DNA of 64,000 bases from positions 58,501-122,500 of the forward strand of contig BDSI01000103.1 in assembly GCA_003117195.1 (NCBI GenBank), in the 5' to 3' direction. A program made the translations under genes and the position numbers. Positions within the stretch are counted from its first letter, which is position 1. Each line of letters begins with the position of its first letter. Under the pieces are notes generated by a model. That model was given only the letters and a program-made list of their open reading frames with translations, was not told where the DNA came from and searched no databases. Positions 46,501-57,067 of the stretch are shown here, piece by piece. Origin of the DNA: Eudorina sp. 2006-703-Eu-15 (taxonomy: Eukaryota > Chlorophyta > Chlorophyceae > Chlamydomonadales > Volvocaceae).

Positions 46501-49500
46501 GTGGCGGCGCCGGAGACTCAATCAGCGCGACTTGGAGGACCTGCGGCGGCGGCAACCATGACATCACGATCGTCGTCGTCCCATGGGTCGCTGTCCCACG
46601 GGTCGGCGGCAAAGTGTGACCTCGCCCGGGCGGGATGAGAAGCCAGCTGCCTGCCACCTCCCCGCACCAACCATCATTCCCCAAGTCCACAAACAGCCAT
46701 TGGGGCGGGCAAGACGCGACCCGTCACCCGCCGTTTCACTTCGGCCAGACCGCACCCAGCCCCCTCCACGCACGCCAAATCTTCGTTCCGTTGGTGTGCT
46801 GCAGCCCACCGCCTCACCATCGTGCCTGGCGGCTTGCCCCCCAGGCCCTGGCACTCCGCCGCCAGCACCCGGTGCGCCCGGGCGCTGAGGAACACCTGGC
46901 CGCCGTGGGCCAGGTCCGCCAGCGCCTTGCACGCTGACACGCTCGGCCCGCCGTACACCATGCGCGCCGCCGCGGAGTTGTACTGCAGCTCCGCGCTCGT
47001 GGGTACGGCGACCGAGATGCCGACGCGCACTCGGAGGCCCCTGAGGGGCGGGCGGGCCGGCGGGCGGACAGGCGGGCGGGCAGGCAGGCAGGCAGGCGGG
47101 CAGGGGGGCATTGGACATTGGTAGACATATCAAACTGCGCGGGGACGGGCAGGCGGGCGGATGCAGATAAGAACGTGAACGTGGACACGAGCGCGAGGCC
47201 CTGCCCTGCCCTGCCCTACGATTCCTATCCACCCTTACCTATATATATATATATATCAGTTTGAACATGTCTACCAATTTCCTACATACCCTACCTATAT
47301 GTCTACCAATTTCCTATATACCCTACCCCACCCTACCTGAACATCAGGTGCTCATGCTGGTGGTGGTGGTGCTGCTGCTGCGGTGCGCCGGGTGCGGCGG
47401 CAGCTGCGGCGGCGCCACCCGCCATCCGCTCGTCGCGACCGCTGACCGTCCTCGCGCCCGCAACCGCCGCCGCCTGAAGCACCTCGCGCAGCGTCTGGTA
47501 AGCACCACGTACCACACCACTCGCCGTCCTGACGCCCAGCCCCTGGCCGCTCACGGGTCCCAGCGCCGCCGCCGCCGCCGCCGCGTTGGCGAAGACCGTC
47601 GCCGTCGCCGCCGTCGGCGGGGGCATGATGGCGTTGCTGGCGGAGCTGACGAAATCGCCATCGCCGTCCTCCCACAGTCGGCCGTTGGCCACAAAGCTGA
47701 CCGACGCGCCCGCGCCGCCGTCCGCCGTCGTGACGTAGGTGGTGTTGCTGTAGACGGAGAAGTTGGCGGCGGCCAGGGGGCCGCTATCGCACCACACGGG
47801 CAGCGGTTCGCTGTCGACGTTGGGAGCCTGGTGCCCAGGGGGCGGCGCAGGACGAGGACGGCCGGGGGATCCAAGAGTTTTGAACATGCAATGAAAGCGG
47901 CCCTAAAATAAGGGTCAGGGCGTCAAACGTTGGGTCGGGCTGTGGCGCGAACGGACCCCTCGGAATGCGCCATGCAAGTTGCGACCTCACTGCTGCTGCT
48001 GCTCGAGACAGATGTGCGGATGTGGATTACGTGGAGGCACAGGAAGAGCTCAGAAGAACGGAATCCAGTCAGGGGGCCCCGCGCGCGGCTGGGCGCAACG
48101 TAATCACTCTCAACACGACTCCCGCACCCTCTCCCCCACCAAGTACTAGCAGCAAACGAGAAGGCATAACGAAGAAGGCATCATGCCGCGGTCAACACGT
48201 CAAGACAGCGCGGTTCGGTTGGGTTCCTCCCTGCCACACACTTACCCCCGCCATTGAGGTCCGACCACACAGCGGCGGGTGCACATGCGGGGCTTGGTGT
48301 GGGTGCGCCTGCTGCTGCTGCTGCTGAAAATATCGACTATGCTGCTGCTGGGGATGCGGCGGCGGTAGCTGCGGGGCTTGGTAGTGCTGCGGCAGTCGGT
48401 GCTGCAGCTGCTGTCGTCGTTGCAGCGCCTGCAGCCCCTCGACCGCCGCCGCATCCGGGTCCGGGGCTATCTCCTCGCCCCTCTCCGCCTCCGCAGGCGC
48501 GCCGCCCCACGTCAGCGAGCCCCGCCGACTGGCGGCGCCGTCCGCACCCAGCGGCCGGCAGATGCTGTCGCTGCTGCCCGCGGGCTCCGTCGGCCAGGGC
48601 AGCAGCTGCTGCTTCAAGGCCCCAAAGGGGCGGGCCAAGTGCATGGGCACAGGCAGGGGCGGGCTCTCAGCGTCTTCGGCGCCGGATGCCCCGCCCACAC
48701 TGCTGAAGTCCGCGGGGCACCAGCCCGCGGGGCTACGCAGCGAGCATGACGCCGCGCCGGCAGCAGGTGCCCCCATCGCCGGCGCCGCCGCCCCGCCGCC
48801 GCCGCTGGTCGGCCCCCCGCCGCTTACCGGCGCCGCCGTGGCTGCGGATGCGGCTGCGGCGGCCGGCTCGGGGAAGTGCAGCCGGCTGCGGGTGCTGCTG
48901 CCCAACCCAAACATGAAGCCACTGAGGCCACCGAGCACCGACTGCGGCCGTGGTGGCTGCGATGTGACGGGCGGCGCCAGATCGCCCAGGCTGCGGCCCC
49001 TGCTGAACGGCGACGACCCCAGGCGGCCGGTGCCGCTGCCGACGGAGACGACCGTGTTACGCAGAATTCCCCCGGTGGACCTCCGCGCGCGGTCGACGAC
49101 GGCGGCCGCGGCGGCGGCGGGGGCGGCGGACGGGTCGACGCCCAACGTGGCGGCGCCTGGGTGCACAGGTCTTTGGCAGCCGCTGCCGCCACAGCTCCCA
49201 CCCGTCCGGCCCGGGAACGGCTCGGCAGCCCGCGGCCCCGCGGCCGTCCCGGCCGCGGCGCTTGATGCGGGTCCTGCCGCAGCTTGCAGCGCCCCTGCGC
49301 CCGTCAGGTCCATCGACAGGCGCCGGGAGCGAGGGGAGAGGGGGTTCGCGCGGCTGCTGGCCGCGTGGCTGAAGGGGTAGCCCGCGGGGAGGCGCGTGTA
49401 CACCGGCCTGCAGACCTGCGCAGGACAGCGGGAGGCCCCAACGAGGCCGAGTAGCGGAGTACCCTCAGCCGCACCCCCGAGGAGACATGCGGGTGACGCG

Positions 49501-52500
49501 TCCGCCTTCTTCTGTCCTTTCGTTTCCCAAGGCCTCGGACCCTTGCCTTCCTCTTCTAGGGTGTTTGAAGCCAAGCGGGCAACGCGTCCGTCCGTCCATC
49601 CTCACTGCCGCCTGCTCACACCCCAGCCCAGCCCAGCACTCCTGGGAGACCGGACGCACCTCCTGCTCCAGGAGCAGCTTGGGCCACGAAGGGGCGTTCA
49701 GCAGCTGCGACTGCAGGTCCAGAGCAAACCCCACCGCGGCCCGCACCGTGCCGAAGGCCAGGATGAACGAGTCGCCCTGGGCGGGGGGGCCGGGGGCCGG
49801 GGGCCGGGGGCAGGGGAGCAGGGAGCAGGGGAGCGGTAGACAGGCGGCATATTGGAATTTGGCTCACATCTTGAAGCTGCGCTGCTGCGCGAGCAAAGGT
49901 CCGGGGGCCGGGGCCCCGCAAGCGACGGGACGGGCTCGTCCGTGGCATCACTGAGCCAGCGAAGGGCCTTCCGTGTGGCAGTTGGGTGAACAGCGGCCCG
50001 AGAAAGGACCAAAGTCGCTCCAAAGTTGGCGTTAAGAATTGGCTGTAAGTTGGCTGTTAATCCCTGTTAGTTGGCTGTTAATCCCTGTCCCACGACGACA
50101 ATGTATCGTGTCACAGCTTCCTCTCCCACGTCAACGGGGGAGCATGCTCGCGAAGCGCTGCTTGCGATTCAGTCGCCGGCGCGGACCTGCCGTGACTTTG
50201 TGACGCTCCCGTCACGTGCTGTGCAGCACCTCGCGACCGCCGCCCTGACGGCCCCCGCCCACTGCGCCGTTTGTATCGTCTGCCAATGCTTCACTTCGGC
50301 GCAGTGGAACATTGCATCGCGCCAGTTCGCGGTCGCGGCTCACCTCTGTGGCGCTCTCGTAGCCCCCGTGCCGCAGCGCCAGCCGTCGCACGCAGCGGTG
50401 GTGGATGTCCACGGCCCGAGCCAGGGTGTCCGCGGGCAGGCTCTCCCACAGAGACGTCGAATCCTGCGGCCCGACATCGAGCATCCACACCAGGCCAGGT
50501 CCAGGTCCAGGTCCAGGTCCAGGGCCAGACCAGGGCCAGCCATGTCAAGGCGAGGGAAGGCAGACACAGACTGGCCGCCAGCCCAGGGTCGCGCTCGACC
50601 GGCAGCTTCACACAGCAGCGGGTCTCATATCTAAACACACCGGCGCAGCCCAGCCCAGCCCAGGACAGACGGTGCTGGCAATCCGCACCCTTCCAGATGC
50701 GCTCCCGAGCGTCCCTCCCGGGGCTCCCGCTCGCACCCCCCCCCCCCGCGGGAGTTGCCCCCTCCCTCCGAGTGGACCCCAACGCTCACCGCACCCCTCA
50801 CCGCACCGCTCACCGCACCCCGCTCACCTGGATGTCTGTGACGCACAGCGCCACAGGCACGCCCGCCTCCGGCACGTGCATCTTCCGTGAGCCCCGCCGC
50901 GCCATGGGCAGGCAGCCCATGCCCCGCCCCGCTGCCGCCGACGCGGCGCGGGTGCGCGGCCACCGCACCCACACGACCGCCAAGAGGCAGGCCACCGCCG
51001 CCGGCAGCAGGATGCCCAGCAGCAGCGGCAGCAGCAACGGACGCGAGCGGCCGTCTGGGAGGGACCATACGCACGCACCGGGGAAATGGGACGTGACACG
51101 TGAAGGGGGGGGGCACTCCGTCAGCACGGTTGGCTACCAACTCCTACAGATCCCTTCAGGCTTGGACTGACAATCAGCACAGTGCGTCTATAATGCTTGA
51201 ATCCGTACAGATCCCTGAACCAGCTGTGACCAGCTGTCCTGTGAGGCAGCGCGCAGGGCCATGAGGGGCTTGCAGCAACACCCTGGGAGCGGACATGCTC
51301 GGGTGGTACGCCCTTGGGGCAGGCGCCCAGCCGCTGTGCGCGCAGCCAAGGAAGTGGAATCCCTAGGAAAACATCAGCCATGCACGTGTCGAGACTTACT
51401 TGGCGAGGCGGACTGCAGAAGAGGGAGGCCAGGGCAGCCCCAGACGCTGGCGGGCGCAAACACCCAGGGCTGCAAGGACCTCTCATACAGGACCGAGGAA
51501 TTCTGCAAACCAGGCGCGGGACACCAACACACAGACGGACATGAGCCAGTGCGGGGTGCGAATCTTAACGCAGGCCGACAGTCGGGGGGCAGCTCGGTCG
51601 GGTCAGTCCGAGAGTGGTACCATCCCAACCCTGCATCGGCCTTGGGAGTGTAGGCTCCACCGGGTTGCCCCCCGGGGCGGTGGCTTTCTTCCCCTCATCC
51701 ACCCCACACCCCCACCCCGCGTTCCCAACTGTTTCCCACCTGCGGGGTGTAGACGGCGGCCAGTTTCGCACTGCCCACAGACAGCAGCTGCGACAGCGGT
51801 GTCAGGCTGGCATCAGCGGTTAGCAGGCTGCGGGGGGAGGCCGCGGCGCCGGCGGGTGCAGGGACCCAGGGCTCCACGGAGGCATTGCGCGCCAAGATCC
51901 AGGAAATGATGTCACCCATGAGCTTGCTGCAGTACGGAAACCACAGTACGGGATGCGGAAAACAACGTGTCATAACAAAGCAAGACGGAATGGGTTGCCG
52001 CCTCCCCTGCGCATTAACAAGCCCTACATCATAAGGAAAGAGGTAGGCAAAGGAGAAGGACGCGTTTCATCCTGCTCCTTCCTTACACCAACAGGGCAAG
52101 GAGCATTGCGGGTACCCGGCATTGCGGGGGCCCTGTCGACGGGGTTGTGGTTAGCTGCAGGGGAACGGCGACGCGACGGGTCCAGCAAACTGGCCCCGTC
52201 CCTGTTGCCCAAAACAAAGCACCATAAAAACTCGAATGCCGCCTCACGTGTATGGCCCTTGGCCAGCCATCCGAAGGCCCCAGGCGATGTTCGGGTGTGT
52301 GGCGCTGTCGTACAACACGGGCATCGCGTCCCGCATCAGCTCCAAGTCGTACCCCGCACCCAACCACGTGTTGAGGCTCCGTGGCTGCAGCAACCCGGGT
52401 CGGGCGGGGAAGACGGTGCGCAGGGCCTGCGCCTGCTCCTCCACGGCGAAGCGGTCCGGGGAGGCCAAGAACGACAGGAGCTCGAAGGCCACGAGCCTCT

Positions 52501-55500
52501 CCAGGTTGGGCGCCCTGAACCGCGGCCATGGGGTGGGGGCCGCCTGGGTTCAGACAATTATGGTGCAGACGCGGAGCGTGTATCTGGCTTACTTGATTGG
52601 GAAGAAGGAACCAAGGCCAGAACGAACCCGGGCAAACCCGCAAGACTGAGTGGCATGAGGGGGACGTATGGGAAACTGCTAGACATTTCAAAGTGCGCTG
52701 CTGCCAGAACGACCGGGGAGGGACCCAGGGTGAAGGCAGATGCGTACGGTGGCGACTCGGAGCGTAGCTTTCACAACGCTGCGCGCGCTTCAACGATCAG
52801 CTTTGGCCGCCCACTTGTCGTGCGCTGCCAAACGCATCAAGCGCCGCATAGCCTCTAGCATGTGTGGTATCTGCCATGCTGGCGCTACTAGGGAATACGG
52901 CGCACCTGTTGTTGACCGCGCCCATCAGGAGGGCTGTTGCCGCCTGTGGAGCACGGTTGATGAGCACCTGCACCTGCAACTGGCCCCCCTGCGGCTGCTG
53001 CTGTGCCTGCTGTTGCGGGTCTGACTCCGATCCGTTGGCCGCACGGCGGGTGCCAACGTTGGCGTACTCGCCGAACGGGCAGACATTGGGCGTGCAGGGC
53101 GTCAGCGCCGCCGCGCTGTCCCCGCCGTCCCAGACCAACTCGGACCCGGGCAGCTCCGAAACACGCACCACAGCTCCCGCCGGCAGCGACGCATCCGCCG
53201 CCATCACCTTCACTCAGCACGACCCAGCAGGGACCCGCAACCGCAAACAACGTTCAGCATGATCCAACTTCGGGCCCCCAAGATGCAAGCAAGCGTGTGC
53301 AGACGCGCATGCACATATATGCTTGCATACACGCATACACGGCCTTCAGGCACGCCTTTGCGTCAGAAACCAAGAGCGCTCTGCACGTCTGCAGCATCGC
53401 AAATTGCCGCACTTCGCCATTAACACACACGACGCCAGGCAACCTAGTCCTCCAGGTAGCCCAGTCCATACACGCCTCGCCCCATCCCACCCACCTGCAT
53501 CTGCGGCACGAACCCCGCGAGGGCAAGAGCGCAGCGGCCCTGCGCGAAGCCGAGGCTGCCGTGAGAGCAGCCCTCCGCCGGGTCCGGCGGCGCCGCGGCC
53601 CCCAGGAGCTGCGCCAGGATGCGCAAGGCCGCCGACCCGGCTGTGGAGTCCAGCAGCGGCCGCATGCTGGTCGCATCGAAGTGGATGGGCTGGGATGACC
53701 CGCGGGTCTGCGCGATGCTGGACCAGATAGCCTGCAGGTACGACTCGTGCCGGCACCCTGGATGGGGTAGGGCAGGGCAGGCGCCGGGCAGGGTAGGTTA
53801 GGGCGGGGTAGGTCAGGGCAGGTCAGGGCGGGGCAGGCAGGACAAGCGACCCAGGACCGAGCACGGCAGGGAAAGAACGTGTGGGAGCAGCGCAAGGACT
53901 CGCGTCAGAGGTCAAATCGCACGTCAAGCTTCTGGGTCTGGATTGGGGCTGTGGCCAGCCAACCTGCAATGCCATCTGAAAAGGAACACCACAACTCTTA
54001 GCGTCTTAGGAAACCGCCGGCGCTCCCCTGCCCCCCTCCTGAAGCCACAGGCCCTATTCTGCTTCTTAGCAGTCCGACGGTGTCCTTGGCAACCACTTGG
54101 CAATGCTGAAACCCCGTCCGGCAGGTGCGCAACGCCGGGTGACCGAAGGCGGCTAGATGCCGCAAAACGCTCACCGATGTCCCGCGAGATACACAGAGGG
54201 AACTGCGGAAGGGCGCCCGACCCCGCCGCGGCTCCAGATGACGCTACCAGCTGCGGGTACGCCACCACGAACTCCACCAGCTCTGTCCACGTTTGCGGGA
54301 CCTGTGCGCGCGCCGGGAAACGTTCCGGCAGCCACCAGGCAATCTTCAATGGGGCCGGCGGCACTGAGACGATCGCCATGCGCACAGGCACCGCTGTAAT
54401 GTCCATAAAGCCGTGAGATGCAGTCATGAGACTTGTGATGCACTCAACAAGACTCACGCAATCAACAAAGGTTTGTGCACATTTAACAAAATGAGTTGAC
54501 CTGTGCTGCCGCCCCGGTCTTGGTCGCGGGCCACCTCATGCAGATGTCAGGCGCGGGTCCGTCTCTGAAACTGAGCGAACTTCAGATGAAGAAGTTCCCC
54601 AACTGCCAATTGCGGTCATCATCACTCCAGATATCGCGATAAAAGGAGCACATACAAGTTTTGGCCGGGTGTCTTTCTTCGCTAAGCACACAGGGCCGGG
54701 TCGGTTAGCACTTCAGGGTCGGGTCGGGGCTGGTCGGGTGAGTCCACCTCCTGATCCCCCCACACAACCATTCACGCCTGCTCGCAGCGTCCGTCGCGCC
54801 CCCGCACCTGCGCCAGGCCCAGCGTCTGCAGCACGTCCTTGCGATAAAATAGGTGCAGCATCGTGCCGTCCAGCGGCATGCCTACCGTACGACCCGCGTA
54901 CGGCACCATGTTCAGGCGGTACATCTGTCCCACGCCAAACCAGTCCAGCCCGAATTGCTCTTGTTCCACCAGATCCCTGCCACAGCAGTCGCGGTGTGGG
55001 GCACCCGGGATGGTCCGCTCAGCAACGCCAAACGGTCAAACCAGCCACGAAAGCGCCGCGGCCCGGGGCCGGAACAACACTTCCTTCGACGCACTCGGTC
55101 CCCACAGCAGCTGTTGCGCGGGCCTCGACCTTGTTAGCTTATCTAGCCCCCCTACCCCCACCCCCGTGCGCCTGTCCCCCAGCCCCCAGCCCTCCCCCAC
55201 CCCGCCCCCTGTCCGTCCGTGCACTCACCCGAAGTCCAGCAGGTCGCCTTCCTCCGCCAGCTTCTGTGTATCCATCGAGGAGTGCAGCCACAACGCGTAT
55301 GGCTGTGGCCCAGCCAGCTGCTGCGGCACCGGCTGCTGCTGCTGGGAGCCCTTCACAGCCGACGGCGCTACCCCAGACGGCGGCACTTGGAATCCATCTG
55401 TTCGCCACAGGAGAAAGACACAGTAAACCCTAGAGAAACACGCCGTTGGTGAGGGGGAACAGCCGCTCAGTATCAGACACATCCCCATTCGATGAACCGG

Positions 55501-57067
55501 CAACACCCTTCCAAAGCAGCCGTTACCGCCCCTTACCTGCCGCCCGCCCAATGTATTTTGTGTCCACTGAACAAAATCGGCAATATATATGAATGATTCT
55601 CATTATCGGCATGTGTCTTGATATTCCGGCTTTTCGTACCGTTGACCGTTTGTCTCGTCTCGTCAACCCATTATCATTTCCCCGCATCCCCAAACGTCTT
55701 AACAAAGCCCGTTGGCTCCTGCGTCCTCTTGAACCCAGACAACAACCCTCGGCTGCAACACAGCGCCATCCACCCGGCCCAACCATGCTCACGTATGGAC
55801 GTCATGATGATGTCGTACGGCTGCAGGTCCACCTGGACAGGCACGCCGTACAACTTGGTGAAACGGTCCACGGCGGGAACCAGCCAGGGCTGATAGTGGT
55901 CCCACGCCAGGACCCGCAGCTTGCTGCCATCAATCTGAAGGACGGGACACGACCGCCGACCCAAACGCGTTTGATACCAACCATGAGTGCATCTTTGGTG
56001 AAGCGCCAGGAGCGCGAAACTCCGATGGGAGGGCTGTCGCTCGTGGAGACAGCGGAGAGGCATAGGTCACGAAAACCTCGGTGACAGGGCAGAAGCGGTG
56101 ACCGCAGGATGGTAAGCAGCCGCGAATCCAAGCGTCGAGATGCAAGCATTGAATGGGTCTGTCGTTTGCAGGCACGGCAGCCATAATGTGGCACCCACAT
56201 ACAACGGAAATTTCCCCTCAACAGTGCGCATCGCAAGCTAATGCAGTTCGATTGTCTTGCTGGGCGTTGCAGGCCAACTGAGGGCGAAGTCGCAGACATC
56301 GTGTCCCTAGGGAACAGCGGCTCCGTCGTTGTTGTGGTGTCGAGGGTCAGGTGGAGGATGAACAACATGTTTTCTTACATCCCCTTGTTTTATGACACTG
56401 TTCTGGTGAAGGAGGGCTTTCCTCACTTCACTACCATGCTGGAACCTATCGCCTGGGACCCGGCTCGGAACCTGTGCTCTTAGGCGTTATTTGCGTGCCC
56501 TTGGGGGGCCTACGGCTCGTATGGGTAGTTATACAGGTACGGAGTTATGCACCTCACACATACAATCATGTATGATGAACGTCTGCATGCGGTAAAGGCC
56601 ACGAGCGGCAACCGAATCTTGCAATGCGCAGGCTTACTGAGGTATTTCGCAACATGGCGTCGCAGCTCCATAGGGTCGCGAAGAGCTGCCTCCGCAGCGC
56701 TTGTCGCTGCGATAATGTAGGTCCCTGCTGCTCCAGCAAGGAGCTGCTGTTCGGAGGCCGGGGAACGGATGGGGGCCTTGAGGGGTGAGGACGAGTCATC
56801 AAGGTTTTGAACATGGAAGGGCAGCCACACGGTCAGACCAAGGTAGCAAAACATGGTTATGCGAGGTGGTCAGAGGGGCAGCAAAACTGCACCCGCAACT
56901 GGGGAGTGGAGGTTGGGAAGGGCGTGGCGGTTGGGAATGACCGCAACGTACCAGTTGCCGTTGAACAGAGCACCGCAGTTGGACGCAAAGATATCGACGT
57001 CCAATGGAGATCCATAAGCATAGCATGAAAACACCGAAATTGTCAATAACGCTGCCAGCCAACGCAT
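37838..57067 (-). CDS. Receptor-type class III adenylate/guanylate cyclase with extracellular solute-binding-like domain
   Basis: Large membrane cyclase, about 3,500 aa. Exons (high to low): 57067-56893, 56724-56638, [one unresolved between], 55934-55793, 55397-55229, 54976-54808, 54301-54175, 53757-53495, 53207-52906, 52514-52248, 51926-51740, 51502-51400, 51054-50828, 50463-50344, 49776-49660, 49415-48246, 47902-47337, 47040-46818, 46540-45770, 45291-44915, 44165-42593, 42123-42046, 41856-41266, 40604-37838. The start MRWLAALLTISVFSCYAYGS is a signal peptide. The order is ectodomain, one TM helix, C1 half-domain, C2 half-domain, disordered tail. Phases agree except at the exon 44915/44165 junction (2 versus 1) and the gap after exon 2; the first donor is ambiguous (GTGCAG, or a GC-AG junction giving NCGALFNGTYIIAAT). 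Cyclic nucleotide synthesis is a family inference; whether the product is cAMP or cGMP cannot be told. Confidence 0.85.
41030..41135. repeat. 10-bp CGGTCAAACA / CGGTCGAGCA tandem repeat
   Basis: About ten alternating copies in the last cyclase intron (41265-40605). The sense strand reads TGACCGTGTT / TGACCGTGCT. Confidence 0.9.
43536..43575 (-). repeat. CAG run coding for poly-Gln in the cyclase
   Basis: About a dozen consecutive CAG/CAA codons (gene strand) inside exon 44165-42593, flanked by further Gln/Leu. It is an unstable-repeat candidate within coding sequence. Confidence 0.9.
44214..44318 (-). repeat. Dispersed element, modules B and A adjacent (cyclase intron)
   Basis: The plus strand reads ATTTCGCTGTCTTTATTGAC then AAAAAAGGGATATATGGGAC, GTTGGCAGACATTGGCAGAC, a diverged GCGCTGCTGC block and AGAGCAAAGGTCCGGAC. 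It is gene-sense and its near end is 49 nt before the acceptor at 44165. The best example of the composite structure. Confidence 0.85.
44719..44775. repeat. 19-bp tandem repeat, three copies
   Basis: CATATGGTGGGACCCTGAG repeated three times (first copy CCCCGAG) in the cyclase intron between 44915 and 44165. Confidence 0.9.
47109..47145 (-). repeat. Dispersed intronic element, module A (cyclase intron)
   Basis: CATTGGACATTGGTAGACAT then ATCAAACTGCGCGG on the plus strand, 69 nt upstream of the acceptor at 47040 with a (CCTG/CCCG)n tract between. Gene-sense. Confidence 0.85.
47256..47336 (+). repeat. Dispersed intronic element, duplicated module A (cyclase intron)
   Basis: CAGTTTGAACATGTCTACCA, ATTTCCTACATACCCTACCT, then a second TGTCTACCAATTTCCTATAT and ACCCTACCCC. 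It abuts the donor of the exon ending at 47337, antisense to the gene, and lies next to an (AT)n tract at 47239-47255. Confidence 0.85.
49846..49907 (-). repeat. Dispersed intronic element, module A (cyclase intron)
   Basis: CATATTGGAATTTGGCTCAC, ATCTTGAAGCTGCGCTGCTG, CGCGAGCAAAGGTCCGG on the plus strand, gene-sense, 70 nt before the acceptor at 49776 with a C-rich tract between. Confidence 0.85.
50496..50526. repeat. (CCAGGT)5 hexanucleotide repeat
   Basis: Short perfect array in the cyclase intron just upstream of the exon starting at 50463. Confidence 0.9.
50828..51054 (-). other. Cyclase transmembrane helix and start of C1 domain
   Basis: The exon encodes PLLLPLLLGILLPAAVACLL followed by AVVWVRW, a single hydrophobic span capped by basic residues. 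It ends in ALCVTDIQ, the first strand of the catalytic domain with the first metal-binding Asp. The next exon continues DSTSLWE without gap. Confidence 0.9.
51400..57067 (-). other. Cyclase ectodomain: signal peptide and solute-binding-protein-like lobes
   Basis: Eleven exons, one more unresolved. Key matches to the solute-binding fold of algal cyclases: LRVLAWDHYQPWLVPAVDRF; LWLHSSMDTQKLAEEGDLLD; GRTVGMPLDGTMLHLFYRKD; VPQTWTELVEFVVAYPQLV; YLQAIWSSIAQTRGSSQPIH; and LVAFELLSFLASPDRFAVEE. A Cys pair in LTPCTPNVCPFGEYANVG probably forms a disulphide. The domain is predicted to be outside the cell or in a lumen and to bind a small ligand. Confidence 0.8.
52661..52715 (-). repeat. Dispersed intronic element, module A (cyclase intron)
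   Basis: ACGTATGGGAAACTGCTAGA, CATTTCAAAGTGCGCTGCTG, CCAGAACGACCGGGG on the plus strand, gene-sense, about 150 nt from the acceptor at 52514. Confidence 0.85.

Larger units (their letters stand above)
41266..46540 (-). other. Cyclase C2 half-domain, split by very large insertion
   Basis: Exon 46540-45770 ends with DAPLGRVSYAVVRVPAAASL and GAYL; exon 45291-44915 continues VSATPADVRAAFPSTVFAVA. About 600 low-complexity residues (end of 45291-44915 plus 44165-42593, with poly-Q and poly-G) then intervene. The fold resumes with LLLRGLR + IHVGIATGTLDW, HSLTYTGR (42123-42046) and AVSRAMRLSEAAPSGKVLCD (41856-41266). The first metal Asp position is not conserved; the R-A-M-R block keeps an Arg at the transition-state position. 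Confidence 0.75.
46818..50463 (-). other. Cyclase C1 half-domain, split by low-complexity insertion
   Basis: DSTSLWESLPADTLARAVDI, HHRCVRRLALRHGGYESATE and GDSFILAFGTVRAAVGFALD (exons 50463-50344 and 49776-49660) hold the second metal-binding Asp in GDSF. Then a 390-codon exon (49415-48246) and a 188-codon exon (47902-47337), mostly disordered, precede FRGLRVRVGISVAV and MVYGGPSVSACKALADLAHG in 47040-46818. The K/E purine-selecting position is Ala (ATEGD). The usual N-x-x-x-R near the end is replaced (V-S-A-C-K-A). Confidence 0.8.

Noticed and set aside
53964..53975. 12-nt microexon in the cyclase (DGIA)
   Set aside because: It has AG and GT borders and keeps phase, but direct joining of 54175 to 53757 also keeps phase and gives the more family-like SRDIGCRHESYLQAIW.
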